64,000 nt of DNA from Acinetobacter kyonggiensis (GTDB lineage Bacteria; Pseudomonadota; Gammaproteobacteria; Pseudomonadales; Moraxellaceae): NCBI RefSeq assembly GCF_900107285.1, contig NZ_FNPK01000015.1, positions 1 to 64,000 on the forward strand, in the 5' to 3' direction. The notes beneath the pieces were generated by a model that made no database searches, had not been told where the DNA came from, and saw only the letters and a program-made list of their open reading frames with translations. Within the stretch, counting starts at the first letter, position 1. Each line of letters starts with the position of its first letter. Shown here in pieces: positions 19,571 through 29,480 of the stretch. The position numbers and the translations under genes are program-made.

Positions 19571-20544
19571 AAATATTTAATAAATAACAAAAATTATGGA
19601 TAGGAGATGAGCTTAAAATAAAGATAGCTAAAGCATTAGGGAGGGGGCAGTACACAGCTTAAATGATCTAATCATCATGTACTTGCGCTATATATGCTCA
19701 TATTTTTATGCTGTGGTTGATAAACTTTAAAAAAACTCGAGTTAAGTTTTTAAATTAATTGCCTATCATTGTAAAAATATGCAATTAGTTACATTACCCA
19801 AATTAGAGAAATCCACAGCTTAAGCCAACTTGATAAAATAGAGATAGATGCTATTGAGTTACTGAAAGATCGATACAAGGGCGTAAGCAGTTAACATCGT
19901 TGCATTTTAGGTTCTTTGGTAGGGAATTTATATTTCTTTATGTGCCTATTAGTAATGTCATTAAAATAAACCCACTATTCCAATTAGCCTAAGTAAAATT
20001 AAACTTGATTTAAATAACCGAAAATAAATTCCTATTTTAGGCTTATTAAGCAAAATTCCACTTTCAGTAAATCAAAGCAATTCTAAAAGTAGGATTTTGA
20101 TTTAAAGATATTGAGGTAATAGCTTGTTTAATATGTGTTTTTAACAGAATATTTAAATCTTAACAAAATAGCCTAAGCAAAATAAGATTTTTTAAAAATG
20201 GCAAATGATTAAATTCCTATTATCATAAAATATAAATCAACCCCAAACTGTTTATCAAAAATTAATTAAAAAAATATCAAATTCATCTCAATACAATAGT
20301 AACTAAAAAACATCTAATTAAAATTAGTACATGACAACAATAAGGGCAATACCATGTTTGAGAATTTTTAAACTAACTATAATTAGCATACTAACCAGAG
20401 TTAGTCTCCAGAGACCATCTTTCTAATTAGCCAATAACTCTCAAGGAAAATTTTTACAATATATTTTGAGTAAAATACTCAAAGAGTTATCCATACTTAA
20501 AACTTCTTTTTATTCTCAACATTTTTTACTGGTATCTCTGTGCC
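19571..20544. other. Gene-poor stretch with clustered palindromes
   Basis: There is no convincing gene. ACTAAC-N4-GTTAGT (20390-20405) overlaps GTCTC-N2-GAGAC (20404-20415), and TTTGAGTA-N3-TACTCAAA follows at 20465-20483, all perfect inverted repeats. A short open frame at about 19780-19893 gives a hydrophilic peptide (SQLDKIEIDAIELLKDRYKG) with no start that I recognise. The stretch may be a decayed mobile element or hold a small RNA. Confidence 0.4.
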
Positions 20545-20587
20545 AAAAAAATGCCCTATAAAGTTCTAATCAACTTTAGTAGGGCAT
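20545..20587 (-). terminator. Terminator after scoB
   Basis: On the minus strand TGCCCTA...AAAGTT pairs with AACTTT...TAGGGCA, followed by seven Ts. It ends the leucine/acetoacetate cluster. Confidence 0.8.
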
Positions 20588-20609
20588 GTAGGTCGGTAAT
20601 ACAAATCAA

Positions 20610-21239
20610 TTATTTAATCAAGTTGACCCCTGTAACTTTTTGAATATCATCAAAACTTAGGCCTTGGGCAAGCTCCACCAACTTAATGCCATGTTCAGTG
20701 ATGTCCATAACGGCTAAATCGGTAATAATACGATGCACCACGCTTTGACCTGTTAAAGGCAAACTACATTGCCCGACAATTTTTGGCGTTCCATCTTTTG
20801 CGCAGTGTTCCATCAACACTACCACTTTTTGCACACCAGCAACCAAATCCATAGCGCCGCCCATACCTTTAACTTTTTTACCCGGAATCATCCAATTGGC
20901 AAGATCGCCCGTTTCAGATACTTCCATTGCACCCAAAATTGCAATATTGACATGTCCACCACGAATCATCGCAAAAGATTCTGCGCTGGAGAAAAATGCT
21001 GCGCCTTTACGCGCTGTGACGGTTTGTTTACCTGCATTGATTAAATCGGCATCTACGGTATCAGCAGTTGGAAATTCTCCAATACCGAGCAAGCCATTTT
21101 CAGATTGCAGCCAAACATTAATATGTTCAGGAATATAGTTAGCAACAAGTGTCGGTAAACCAATGCCTAAATTGACATAGAAACCATCTTCAAGCTCAAG
21201 TGCAGCGCGCTGTGCCATTTCATTACGTGTCCAAGCCAT
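20610..21239 (-). CDS. scoB: Succinyl-CoA:3-ketoacid CoA-transferase subunit B
   Basis: This 209-residue beta subunit has the catalytic glutamate in the conserved SENGLLGIG motif, starting [19 protein letters not shown]. With ScoA it moves CoA from succinyl-CoA to acetoacetate. GGAGG at the end of scoA serves it, and the genes are three bases apart. Next to the HMG-CoA lyase cluster it would activate the acetoacetate released from leucine. A 3-oxoadipate transferase is less likely; the proteins resemble ScoAB/AtoDA. Confidence 0.9.
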   Translation of the reverse strand: MAWTRNEMAQRAALELEDGFYVNLGIGLPTLVANYIPEHINVWLQSENGLLGIGEFPTADTVDADLINAGKQTVTARKGAAFFSSAESFAMIRGGHVNIAILGAMEVSETGDLANWMIPGKKVKGMGGAMDLVAGVQKVVVLMEHCAKDGTPKIVGQCSLPLTGQSVVHRIITDLAVMDITEHGIKLVELAQGLSFDDIQKVTGVNLIK

Positions 21240-21242
21240 TGT

Positions 21243-21947
21243 TTACACCTCCGTTTTCAATGTCATTTGTTCAATGCGTTTCTCAGGATGTGCATTGAGC
21301 ACAATACGGTTGATATAAATGCCTGGTAAATGGATTTCATCTGGATCTAAATCGCCAATTTCAACAATTTCTTCCACTTCAGCAATGCTGATTTTTCCTG
21401 CCATAGCACAAACTGGATTAAAGTTTTGTGCTGTCTTACGGAAAATGAGATTGCCTGCTTTGTCCGCTTTATAGGCTTTAACCAGTGCAATATCTGCGGT
21501 TAAAGATTCTTCTAGAATAAAGTCCTGACCGTTAAACTTACGAATTTCTTTGCCTTCTGCAATCAATGTTCCGACACCTGTCGGAGTAAAAAATGCAGGA
21601 ATGCCTGCACCACCTGCACGAAGTTTTTCAGCCAAAGTACCTTGAGGGGTCAGTTCAACTTCCAATTCGCCATTTAAATACTGACGTTCAAATTCTTTGT
21701 TTTCACCCACGTAGGATGAAATCATTTTTTTAATTTGTTTGGTTTCCAGCAAAATACCTAAACCAAAACCATCAACTCCAGCATTGTTAGAAATACAGGT
21801 CAGTTGTTTGGCTCCAGTTTGTTGCAATGCAACAATTAATGCTTCAGGAATACCACATAAGCCAAAACCACCAACTGCCAAGGTTTGACCATCTTTTACA
21901 ATATCCTGTAATGCAGCATTTGCACTTGCATAGACTTTATTCGGCAT
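21243..21947 (-). CDS. scoA: Succinyl-CoA:3-ketoacid CoA-transferase subunit A
   Basis: This 234-residue alpha subunit has the glycine-rich [14 protein letters not shown] motif and [12 protein letters not shown], then [16 protein letters not shown]. It is homologous to the CatI fragment at the window start but is the ScoA type. GAGG lies six bases before the ATG. A 114-base gap containing a palindrome separates it from mvaB, so scoAB may have its own promoter. Confidence 0.9.
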   Translation of the reverse strand: MPNKVYASANAALQDIVKDGQTLAVGGFGLCGIPEALIVALQQTGAKQLTCISNNAGVDGFGLGILLETKQIKKMISSYVGENKEFERQYLNGELEVELTPQGTLAEKLRAGGAGIPAFFTPTGVGTLIAEGKEIRKFNGQDFILEESLTADIALVKAYKADKAGNLIFRKTAQNFNPVCAMAGKISIAEVEEIVEIGDLDPDEIHLPGIYINRIVLNAHPEKRIEQMTLKTEV

Positions 21948-21970
21948 CCGATACCTCTATTTTTGTTGAC

Positions 21971-21995
21971 AATGTCATTCATTTGTAATGACATT
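21971..21995. promoter_or_regulatory. Palindrome before scoA
   Basis: AATGTCATT-N7-AATGACATT is a perfect 9-bp inverted repeat in the gap between mvaB and scoA. With no U-run after it on the minus strand, it is more likely an operator than a terminator. Confidence 0.45.
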
Positions 21996-22061
21996 TTGGT
22001 TTTAAATATGAATAGAATAATCTTTGGCATAATTTCATTAAAAATCATGCCAATGTTAGCT

Positions 22062-22964
22062 TTAAGCACAACGAGTTTGCCAATAGGCATTGGCATAGTT
22101 GGATGGATTGGGGCGATTTAACACTTGGCTGATATTTTGGCTAGCATGCATTAAAGCATCTAAATGAATACCAGTTTCAAAACCCATTTTAGACAGCAGG
22201 TAATACAAGTCTTCAGTTGAGACATTACCCGATGCACCTTTGGCATAGGGACAACCGCCTAAGCCAGCAATGGATGAATCAAATACACGAATACCTTGCG
22301 TTAAGGATTGATAGATGTTGGCAATGGCCATGCCATAGGTATTATGGAAATGACCCGCTAAAACACGACTGTCCATTTCAGCCAAACATACTTCCCAAAC
22401 TTTTTTGACTCGGTCTGGTGTCGCTGTGCCAATGGTTTCACCTAAGGAAATTTCATAGCAGCCCATATCCAATAAACGTTTGCTGACTTTAGCAACTTGT
22501 ACAGGGTCAATCGCACCTTCATAAGGGCAATCGACCATACATGACACATAGCCACGGACTTTAATGTTATTGGCTTTCGCAGCTGTCATTACATCCGCAA
22601 ATTTTTCCAAGCTTTCGTCAATTGAACAATTAATATTTTTTTGGGTAAAACTTTCAGAAGCTGCGGTAAAGACCGCAACTTCTTGACAGCCTACAGCACA
22701 TGCAGATTCAAAACCTTTTAAATTCGGAGTAAGCAGGCTGAACTGAATATTGGGGTCTTTGGGCAATTGGGCAAAAAGCACATCGCTTTCTGCCATTTGT
22801 GGCACCCATTTTGCCGAAACACAAGAACCGACTTCAATCGACTTTAAGCCAGTTTTCATCAAATCTAAAATCAAGGCTTTACGTTGTTGCAGCGTGAGCG
22901 GTGTCTTTTCATTTTGTAAACCGTCACGTGGACCAACTTCCACGACTTTGACAAATTCACTCAT
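22062..22964 (-). CDS. mvaB: Hydroxymethylglutaryl-CoA lyase
   Basis: This 300-residue TIM-barrel lyase splits HMG-CoA to acetoacetate and acetyl-CoA, the last leucine step. The metal/substrate motif VEVGPRDGLQNE is at the N-terminus and the signature GLGGCPYAKGASGN, with the catalytic Cys, toward the C-terminus. The ATG overlaps the mccA stop by four bases, with GGAGG inside mccA. Confidence 0.93.
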   Translation of the reverse strand: MSEFVKVVEVGPRDGLQNEKTPLTLQQRKALILDLMKTGLKSIEVGSCVSAKWVPQMAESDVLFAQLPKDPNIQFSLLTPNLKGFESACAVGCQEVAVFTAASESFTQKNINCSIDESLEKFADVMTAAKANNIKVRGYVSCMVDCPYEGAIDPVQVAKVSKRLLDMGCYEISLGETIGTATPDRVKKVWEVCLAEMDSRVLAGHFHNTYGMAIANIYQSLTQGIRVFDSSIAGLGGCPYAKGASGNVSTEDLYYLLSKMGFETGIHLDALMHASQNISQVLNRPNPSNYANAYWQTRCA

Positions 22965-24952
22965 GCAACATCCTCCAAAAGCTGAAATTCCACCAGTTCA
23001 TCACCCGCTTTGACCTGATCACCAACCTGAAAATACCAAGAGCTGATCATGCCATCATGCGGCGCACGAATGGCATATTCCATTTTCATGGCTTCAAGCG
23101 TCATCAACACATCATCTTTTTTGACCTGTTCATTTAAAGCCACTAAAACTTGAGTAATGACCCCTGGCATAGGGGCTTTTAAATTCGCTTCAGTGCTTTG
23201 TGTATCATCGGTTGAAAATTTTTGGCTGAGATAATTAAACTTATAACTTTGACTGTCTTTAAACAGCGTTACACCCTGATGGTTGCGGCTAAAGGCGAAT
23301 TTATCCTGTTTACCATCTATTTTAATTTGAATGCTATTTCTGCTGAGGATTTCTCCAGCAATACGATATTTACTGCCCAAATATTCTGCAATAAATTCAT
23401 CGTTTTCAGCGGTAAAGCGTACCTGAACAAGCTGCTCATCCTGCATTAATTTTAAGCAATAGCTACTGTTAATATTGATGCGCCAAAGTGATTCAGTTTG
23501 CCAGACAGGGTTATTGGCAGTTTTATTTTGGCTAAAACGGGATAACAGTTCAGTCAATGCAGCGGTAATTACCAATTGGGGTGCAATGCTATGTGTCGTT
23601 GGAAATAAAAAGGCATCTTCACGTTGAATCAGATTGGTATCCAATTGTGCCTGTTTAAAAGAGTCACAGCGTATAATACGGTCAAGAAAAGCAATGTTGT
23701 TGCCCAAACCTTCGACATGAAACTGACCTAAAGCATGGTGCATTTGTACCAGTGCTGCTTCACGGTTTTCACCCCATACAATTAGCTTGGCAATCATCGG
23801 ATCATAATAGGTGCTGATTTCATCACCTTCAACAATGCCGCTGTCGACGCGTACAAATTGATTTTGCTCTGGATAATGCAAATAGCTGATTTGACCAATA
23901 GCAGGCAAGAAGCCTTTTTCAGGTTCTTCTGCATACACGCGGGCTTCAATGGCATGACCATGAATACACAATTGATCTTGCTGTTTTGGCAATGGTTCGC
24001 CAAAAGCGACGCGTAGCTGCCATTCGACCAAGTCCACACCGGTAATCATTTCAGTCACTGGATGTTCAACTTGCAAGCGCGTATTCATTTCCATGAAATA
24101 GGCTGTACCGTCTTGCTCGACAATAAACTCTACCGTGCCCGCGCCAACATAATCGACCGCACGAGCAGCATCAATCGCAGCTTGGCGCATGGCATCGAGC
24201 TTGTCTTGGGACACCAATGGCGCAGGCGCTTCTTCAAGCACTTTTTGATGACGGCGCTGCACCGAACAATCACGTTCAAATAAATGCACGTAGTTGCCAT
24301 GTGTGTCGCCAAAAACTTGAACTTCAATATGGCGTGGATTAATCACATAGCGTTCAATCAATACTTCATCATTGCCGAAACTCGATTTAGCTTCACTTTT
24401 ACAAGAACTAAGCGAACTGAGGAAATCCTCGCTGCGTTCTACTAAGCGCATGCCTTTACCACCACCACCTGCACTGGCTTTAATCAGTACTGGATAGCCA
24501 ATGGCATCGGCTTGTTGTTTTAAAAAATTGATGTCTTGATTAGTACCGTGATAACCCGGAGTGAGGGGTACACCGGCTTTTTCCATCAAGGTTTTAGAGG
24601 TGGCTTTTAGGCCCATCGCTAGAATGGCTGCAACAGGTGGCCCAATGAAGGTAATGTTATTTTGCTGACATGCCAATGCAAATTGGTCGTTTTCTGATAA
24701 AAAACCATAGCCGGGATGAATCGCCTGTGCGCCCGTATCCAGTGCCGCCTGAATAATACGTTCGCCCTGTAAATAACTTTGTGCAGCAGGGGATTCGCCA
24801 ATATAAATCGCTTCATCTGCTAACTTAACATGCTGCGCATTAGCATCTGCATCTGAATATACGGCAACCGTTGCAATGCCTAATTTTTTTGCGCTGCGGA
24901 TCACACGGCAGGCAATTTCACCACGGTTCGCAATGAGAATCTTTTGAAACAT
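22961..24952 (-). CDS. liuD: Methylcrotonoyl-CoA carboxylase, biotin-carrying alpha subunit
   Basis: This 663-residue subunit has a biotin carboxylase domain (ILIANRGEIACRVIRSAKKLG start; ATP-grasp loop KASAGGGGKGMRLV; MNTRLQVEHPVTE) and a C-terminal biotinyl domain with the carrier Lys623 in EAMKMEY. It carboxylates 3-methylcrotonyl-CoA with the beta subunit. I prefer the second ATG (24952): AAGGA is seven bases before it, whereas the first ATG abuts the site. The pairing with mccB, hydratase and mvaB identifies the substrate. Confidence 0.92.
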   Translation of the reverse strand: MFQKILIANRGEIACRVIRSAKKLGIATVAVYSDADANAQHVKLADEAIYIGESPAAQSYLQGERIIQAALDTGAQAIHPGYGFLSENDQFALACQQNNITFIGPPVAAILAMGLKATSKTLMEKAGVPLTPGYHGTNQDINFLKQQADAIGYPVLIKASAGGGGKGMRLVERSEDFLSSLSSCKSEAKSSFGNDEVLIERYVINPRHIEVQVFGDTHGNYVHLFERDCSVQRRHQKVLEEAPAPLVSQDKLDAMRQAAIDAARAVDYVGAGTVEFIVEQDGTAYFMEMNTRLQVEHPVTEMITGVDLVEWQLRVAFGEPLPKQQDQLCIHGHAIEARVYAEEPEKGFLPAIGQISYLHYPEQNQFVRVDSGIVEGDEISTYYDPMIAKLIVWGENREAALVQMHHALGQFHVEGLGNNIAFLDRIIRCDSFKQAQLDTNLIQREDAFLFPTTHSIAPQLVITAALTELLSRFSQNKTANNPVWQTESLWRININSSYCLKLMQDEQLVQVRFTAENDEFIAEYLGSKYRIAGEILSRNSIQIKIDGKQDKFAFSRNHQGVTLFKDSQSYKFNYLSQKFSTDDTQSTEANLKAPMPGVITQVLVALNEQVKKDDVLMTLEAMKMEYAIRAPHDGMISSWYFQVGDQVKAGDELVEFQLLEDVA

Positions 24953-24971
24953 CGTCATTTCCTTATTGTTG

Positions 24972-25766
24972 TTATGCTGTTGTCTTGATCCAAGAAGGAC
25001 TTTGTTTATCTAAAAAAGCACTTAAGCCATTTTTAGCCTCATTTCCCTGACGCACATGTGCAATATGTTGTGCAGTTTGCAGCAACAATTGTTCTGTTAA
25101 AATCTGCTGATCCACCATTTGAATCAGTTGTTTAGAAGATGCTTGTGCTTGAGGGCCGCCCAACAACAGCGCTTGTATAATTTCATCCAATTTGCTGTCG
25201 AGTTGTTCTGGCAAAGTGACTTCATGCGCTAAGCCAATATTTTTGGCCTGTTCTGCTGAAATACGTTCTGCGGTTAAGAAATAACGCGAAGCCTGACGTG
25301 CACCAATGGCACGAATCACATAAGGGCTAATGGTGGATGGTGCTAAGCCTAGGCGAACTTCAGAGGTTGAAAATTTTGCGTCAGTGCTGGCAATACAAAT
25401 ATCACAAGCCGAAGCCAGTCCCATGCCACCACCAAAAGCAATGCCATGTACGCGCGCAATGGTGGGTTGTCTTAAACAGGCAAGGCTTTGCAGCATTTTT
25501 GCCAATTTTAGTGCATCGGCTTCATTGTCTTGCTGCGAGGCTTGCCCAGCTTGTTTCATCCAGTTCAGGTCAGCACCTGCGGAAAAACTTTTGCCGCGTC
25601 CTGCCAACACCACTACACGTACATCATTCTGTGTATTTAAATAAGTAAAGCAGTGCTGTAATTCTTCAATAACGGCGGTATTAAAGGCATTGTGCAATTC
25701 GGCACGGTTAATCCAAACTGTTGCCACCTGATTGGCCTGTTCGAGCTGTAAAAATTGATAGGTCAT
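24972..25766 (-). CDS. liuC: Enoyl-CoA hydratase, probable methylglutaconyl-CoA hydratase
   Basis: This 264-residue crotonase-fold protein has the oxyanion segment GRGKSFSAGADLNWM and the GIAFGGGMGLASACDI loop. In this position between the two carboxylase subunits it should hydrate 3-methylglutaconyl-CoA to HMG-CoA. AGAGG lies nine bases before the ATG at 25766; an earlier in-frame ATG abuts it. It starts 13 bases after the mccB stop. Confidence 0.88.
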   Translation of the reverse strand: MTYQFLQLEQANQVATVWINRAELHNAFNTAVIEELQHCFTYLNTQNDVRVVVLAGRGKSFSAGADLNWMKQAGQASQQDNEADALKLAKMLQSLACLRQPTIARVHGIAFGGGMGLASACDICIASTDAKFSTSEVRLGLAPSTISPYVIRAIGARQASRYFLTAERISAEQAKNIGLAHEVTLPEQLDSKLDEIIQALLLGGPQAQASSKQLIQMVDQQILTEQLLLQTAQHIAHVRQGNEAKNGLSAFLDKQSPSWIKTTA

Positions 25767-25779
25767 TTTTTTCATCCTC

Positions 25780-27381
25780 TTACATGCGGAATACGCCAAA
25801 TTTAGTCGGCACAATAGGTGCATTCATTGCTGCGGCTAAGCTCAGACCCAATACATGACGCGTTTGTGCAGGATCGATCACGCCATCATCCCAAAGACGC
25901 GATGATGCATAGTAAGGATGCCCTTGACGTTCGTATTGATCGCGGATCGGCTGTTTAAATTGATCTTCTTGTTCTGCCGACCATGTTTCACCTTTTTGTT
26001 CAATTTGATCACGCTTTAAGGTCGATAATACGCTTGATGCCTGTTCACCGCCCATGACTGAAATACGTGAATTTGGCCAAGTCCAGAGAAAACGCGGAGA
26101 GTAGGCGCGGCCACACATGCCGTAATTGCCTGCGCCAAAAGAACCACCGATCACTAAAGTGAGTTTAGGCACGTTGGCATTGGCAACCGCCATCACCAGT
26201 TTGGCGCCATTTTTAGCAATTCCTTCATTTTCATACTGGCGACCAACCATAAAGCCAGTAATGTTTTGAATGAACAGCAATGGAATATTGCGCTGGGTAC
26301 ACAGTTCAATAAAGTGCGCGCCTTTTTGCGCAGACTCTGAAAACAGAATCCCATTATTGGCAATGATGCCGACTTTCATACCAAAAAGTTCAGCAAAGCC
26401 AGTGATTAAGGTAATACCAAAACGCGCTTTAAATTCATCAAAACGAGAACCATCAACAATGCGGGCAATCACTTCACGCACATCAAAAGGTTTGCGTGCA
26501 TCACTTGGTACAATGCCGTACAGCTCTTTTGCATCAAATAACGGCGCTTCAATGTCAGCTGCGCTTTGATTCGGTTTTTTATTTAGGTTTGCCACAATGT
26601 TGCGGGCAATTGCAATGGCATGTTCATCGCTTTCAGCCAAATGATCTGCTACACCAGATAAGCGCGTATGTACATCGCCACCACCTAAGTCTTCACTGCT
26701 GACCACTTCACCAGTTGCCGCTTTCACTAAAGGAGGGCCACCCAAGAAAATTGTACCTTGATTGCGAACAATAATGGTTTCGTCCGACATAGCAGGCACA
26801 TAAGCGCCACCTGCTGTGCAGCTGCCCATCACCACGGCAATTTGTGCAATACCTTGGCTTGACATCCGTGCTTGATTGTAGAAAATGCGTCCGAAATGAT
26901 CACGGTCAGGAAAAACCTCATCCTGCATCGGCAAGTAAGCACCACCTGAATCGACCAAATAAATGCACGGCAAATGATTCTGTTCGGCAATTTCCTGCGC
27001 ACGTAAATGTTTTTTAACCGTCAGCGGATAATAGGTTCCGCCTTTAACGGTGGCATCATTGGCCACAATCATGCAAGTCACGCCATTCACCTGCCCAACA
27101 CCTGCAATAACACCAGCAGCAGGGACATCATCGGCATAGACTTGATAGGCAGCCAATTGTCCAATTTCTAAAAATGCAGTGCCTGTATCAATCAGATGAT
27201 CGACTCGCTCACGGGGTAACAGCTTGCCGCGCGCTAAATGTTTTTCACGGGCTTTTTCACCACCACCCAAGGCAATCTGTTGTGCTTTTTGTTTTAAGTC
27301 ATCGACCAGCAGCTGCATGGCAGCCTGATTGATTTTAAAATCATCACTGCGGATATTAATTTTGCTTTGTAATATATTCAT
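25780..27381 (-). CDS. liuB: Methylcrotonoyl-CoA carboxylase, carboxyltransferase beta subunit
   Basis: This 533-residue carboxyltransferase has the [22 protein letters not shown]-terminal motif, [17 protein letters not shown] and the C-terminal [16 protein letters not shown], all typical of methylcrotonyl-type beta subunits. It receives CO2 from the biotin of the alpha subunit. The ATG at 27381 has AGGG nine bases upstream. Upstream in-frame codons extend into the gap after ivd and were not used. Confidence 0.92.
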   Translation of the reverse strand: MNILQSKINIRSDDFKINQAAMQLLVDDLKQKAQQIALGGGEKAREKHLARGKLLPRERVDHLIDTGTAFLEIGQLAAYQVYADDVPAAGVIAGVGQVNGVTCMIVANDATVKGGTYYPLTVKKHLRAQEIAEQNHLPCIYLVDSGGAYLPMQDEVFPDRDHFGRIFYNQARMSSQGIAQIAVVMGSCTAGGAYVPAMSDETIIVRNQGTIFLGGPPLVKAATGEVVSSEDLGGGDVHTRLSGVADHLAESDEHAIAIARNIVANLNKKPNQSAADIEAPLFDAKELYGIVPSDARKPFDVREVIARIVDGSRFDEFKARFGITLITGFAELFGMKVGIIANNGILFSESAQKGAHFIELCTQRNIPLLFIQNITGFMVGRQYENEGIAKNGAKLVMAVANANVPKLTLVIGGSFGAGNYGMCGRAYSPRFLWTWPNSRISVMGGEQASSVLSTLKRDQIEQKGETWSAEQEDQFKQPIRDQYERQGHPYYASSRLWDDGVIDPAQTRHVLGLSLAAAMNAPIVPTKFGVFRM

Positions 27382-27412
27382 TCTGAACATCCCTGTTAAT
27401 GCTAAAAATGTT

Positions 27413-28585
27413 TTATTTAGTTTCGTTAAACAGTTCACGACCAATTAACATACGACGGATTTCAGAAGTTCCTGCACCAATCTCATACAGTTTGGCATCG
27501 CGCCATAAACGACCTGCGGCAAATTCATTGATATAACCATTGCCACCTAAGGTTTGTATGGTTTCACCCGCCATCCATGTGGCTTTTTCCGCAGCATATA
27601 AAATTGCGCTGGCAGCATCTTTACGTAAGCTGCGGCTATGTTCCGCTTTGTCACATTCGGCACCTACAGCATATACAAGCGCTTTACAGGCCAACCATGT
27701 TGAATACATATCGGCAATTTTGCCTTGCATCAACTGGAATTCACCCAAAGCCTGACCGAATTGTTTACGGTCATGAATGTAGGGAATCACTGTATCTAAA
27801 CAGGCATCCATAATGCCCAGTGGCCCTGCACTTAAAACAGCACGTTCATAGTCCAGACCGCTCATTAAAACTTTGGTGCCGTTACCCACGCCACCCAATA
27901 TATTTTCTTTAGGCACCGCAACATTATCGAAAAATAGCGGATAAGTATTTGAACCGCGCATGCCCAATTTATCCAGATGTGTACCATGACTAAAACCTGG
28001 CATATCTTTTTCCACCAGAAAAGCAGTCATGCCTTTTGCGCCAGCTTTCAGATCTGTTTTGGCATACACCACCAAGACATCAGCATCACCACCGTTGGTA
28101 ATCCACATTTTTGAGCCATTCAGCACATAATGGTCGCCATGATCTTCAGCTTTTAATTTCATGCTCACCACGTCTGAACCAGCATTCGGTTCCGACATGG
28201 CAAGTGCACCGACAAAATCACCTGAAACCAGTTTAGGCAGATAGCGTTTTTTTTGTTCCTCTGAACCATTACGCTTAATCTGATTAATACATAAGTTAGA
28301 ATGTGCGCCGTATGACAAGCCAATAGAGGCAGATGCACGGGAAATTTCCTGCATTGCCAGAATATGGGCTAAATAACCAAGGTTAGTACCACCGTATTCC
28401 TCATCAACCGTTAGACCCAACAAACCCATATCACCAAATTTTTTCCATAGGTAAGCAGGGAATTTATTGTCTCGGTCAACTTGCTGAGCAATGGGTGCAA
28501 TTTCCTTTGCACAAAATGCAGCGATTGAATCACGAAGGGCAAGTAAGGTTTCATCCAAACCGAAATTTAAACTTTGCAGATTCAT
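27413..28585 (-). CDS. liuA: Isovaleryl-CoA dehydrogenase
   Basis: This 390-residue acyl-CoA dehydrogenase starts [20 protein letters not shown] and ends ETK. It shows [17 protein letters not shown] and [18 protein letters not shown] (FAD/substrate site), and the C-terminal [41 protein letters not shown]. It converts isovaleryl-CoA to 3-methylcrotonyl-CoA and leads the operon. The start is uncertain by four codons, since an ATG at 28597 is also possible. Confidence 0.9.
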   Translation of the reverse strand: MNLQSLNFGLDETLLALRDSIAAFCAKEIAPIAQQVDRDNKFPAYLWKKFGDMGLLGLTVDEEYGGTNLGYLAHILAMQEISRASASIGLSYGAHSNLCINQIKRNGSEEQKKRYLPKLVSGDFVGALAMSEPNAGSDVVSMKLKAEDHGDHYVLNGSKMWITNGGDADVLVVYAKTDLKAGAKGMTAFLVEKDMPGFSHGTHLDKLGMRGSNTYPLFFDNVAVPKENILGGVGNGTKVLMSGLDYERAVLSAGPLGIMDACLDTVIPYIHDRKQFGQALGEFQLMQGKIADMYSTWLACKALVYAVGAECDKAEHSRSLRKDAASAILYAAEKATWMAGETIQTLGGNGYINEFAAGRLWRDAKLYEIGAGTSEIRRMLIGRELFNETK

Positions 28586-28674
28586 TTCTTCATTCATCCT
28601 GATGGTTATATTTGTTGTTCCAAAAAGCATTTTTATTGTGCTTGATTTTTACCATACAACGATTTTACAAAAAA

Positions 28675-28690
28675 GTGAATCAAAATTCAC
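28675..28690. promoter_or_regulatory. Probable TetR operator
   Basis: GTGAAT-N4-ATTCAC is a perfect 16-bp palindrome in the 147-bp divergent gap, where a TetR repressor controlling both directions would bind. Confidence 0.6.
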
Positions 28691-28732
28691 AAAATGATTT
28701 ACAATTCATTTTATCTGGTTGAGAATACGATT

Positions 28733-29359
28733 ATGAGTTATAAAAGATCATCATTGATGCAGGAGCGTATGGAACAAAATCGTCAGACGATTTTGCAATC
28801 CGCACGTGAACTGATTGCTCAAGGTGGATTTAAAGATGCACAAATACAGGCGATTGCTGAACGTGCAGGCGTATCGAGTGGTCTGGTTTATCGTTATTTC
28901 GATAACAAGAGTCAGGTGTTAATTGAAATTTTAGCAGAGGCCATCCAGCATGAAATTCAGATTCTGAATGCCATTGCTGCCAGTGAACTTTCAGCAAAGC
29001 AGAAATTACACAAGGCAGTGACCACTTTTGTTAAACGTGCTCTAAACAGTCCACAACTGTCGTATTCGTTGATGTTTGAACCTGTCGATCCTTTGATAGA
29101 ACATGAGCGTTTTCGCAGTAAACAACTGATTAAACAAAGTATTAACCAAATTCTTGCCGAAGGGAAAATCAATGGTGAATTTGGCTTTGAAGATTTAAAC
29201 ACCGCAGCGCTGTGCGTGGTGGGTGCAATGACTTTCGTGGTCATTGAACCGTTAAATCCATCAAAAAATGTCATGTTTGATCAGACTTATAAAGATTACT
29301 TTGTCAAACAAATTGCCGATTTTTGTGTCAGTGGAGTATGCATAGCAGAGGAGGAATAA
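28733..29359 (+). CDS. TetR-family regulator of the leucine cluster
   Basis: This 208-residue protein has an N-terminal TetR helix-turn-helix (ARELIAQGGFKDAQIQAIAERAGVSSGLVYRYFDNKSQV) and an all-helical C-terminal ligand domain. It diverges from the isovaleryl-CoA dehydrogenase gene across the palindrome, so repression relieved by an acyl-CoA is likely. The ATG at 28733 has GAG nine bases upstream; the longer frame from 28694 runs into the palindrome area and has no site. Confidence 0.85.
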   Translation: MSYKRSSLMQERMEQNRQTILQSARELIAQGGFKDAQIQAIAERAGVSSGLVYRYFDNKSQVLIEILAEAIQHEIQILNAIAASELSAKQKLHKAVTTFVKRALNSPQLSYSLMFEPVDPLIEHERFRSKQLIKQSINQILAEGKINGEFGFEDLNTAALCVVGAMTFVVIEPLNPSKNVMFDQTYKDYFVKQIADFCVSGVCIAEEE

Positions 29360-29480
29360 GCGGTTAAACACAAAAGCTAAGCACAAGAATAATGCTGTTT
29401 GAGAAAGTCGTCCTGAGTTAAAACAATGAACAATTAAAGTGAAAGAATCATAATTACAAAGAATCAAGGAGAGTGATTCA

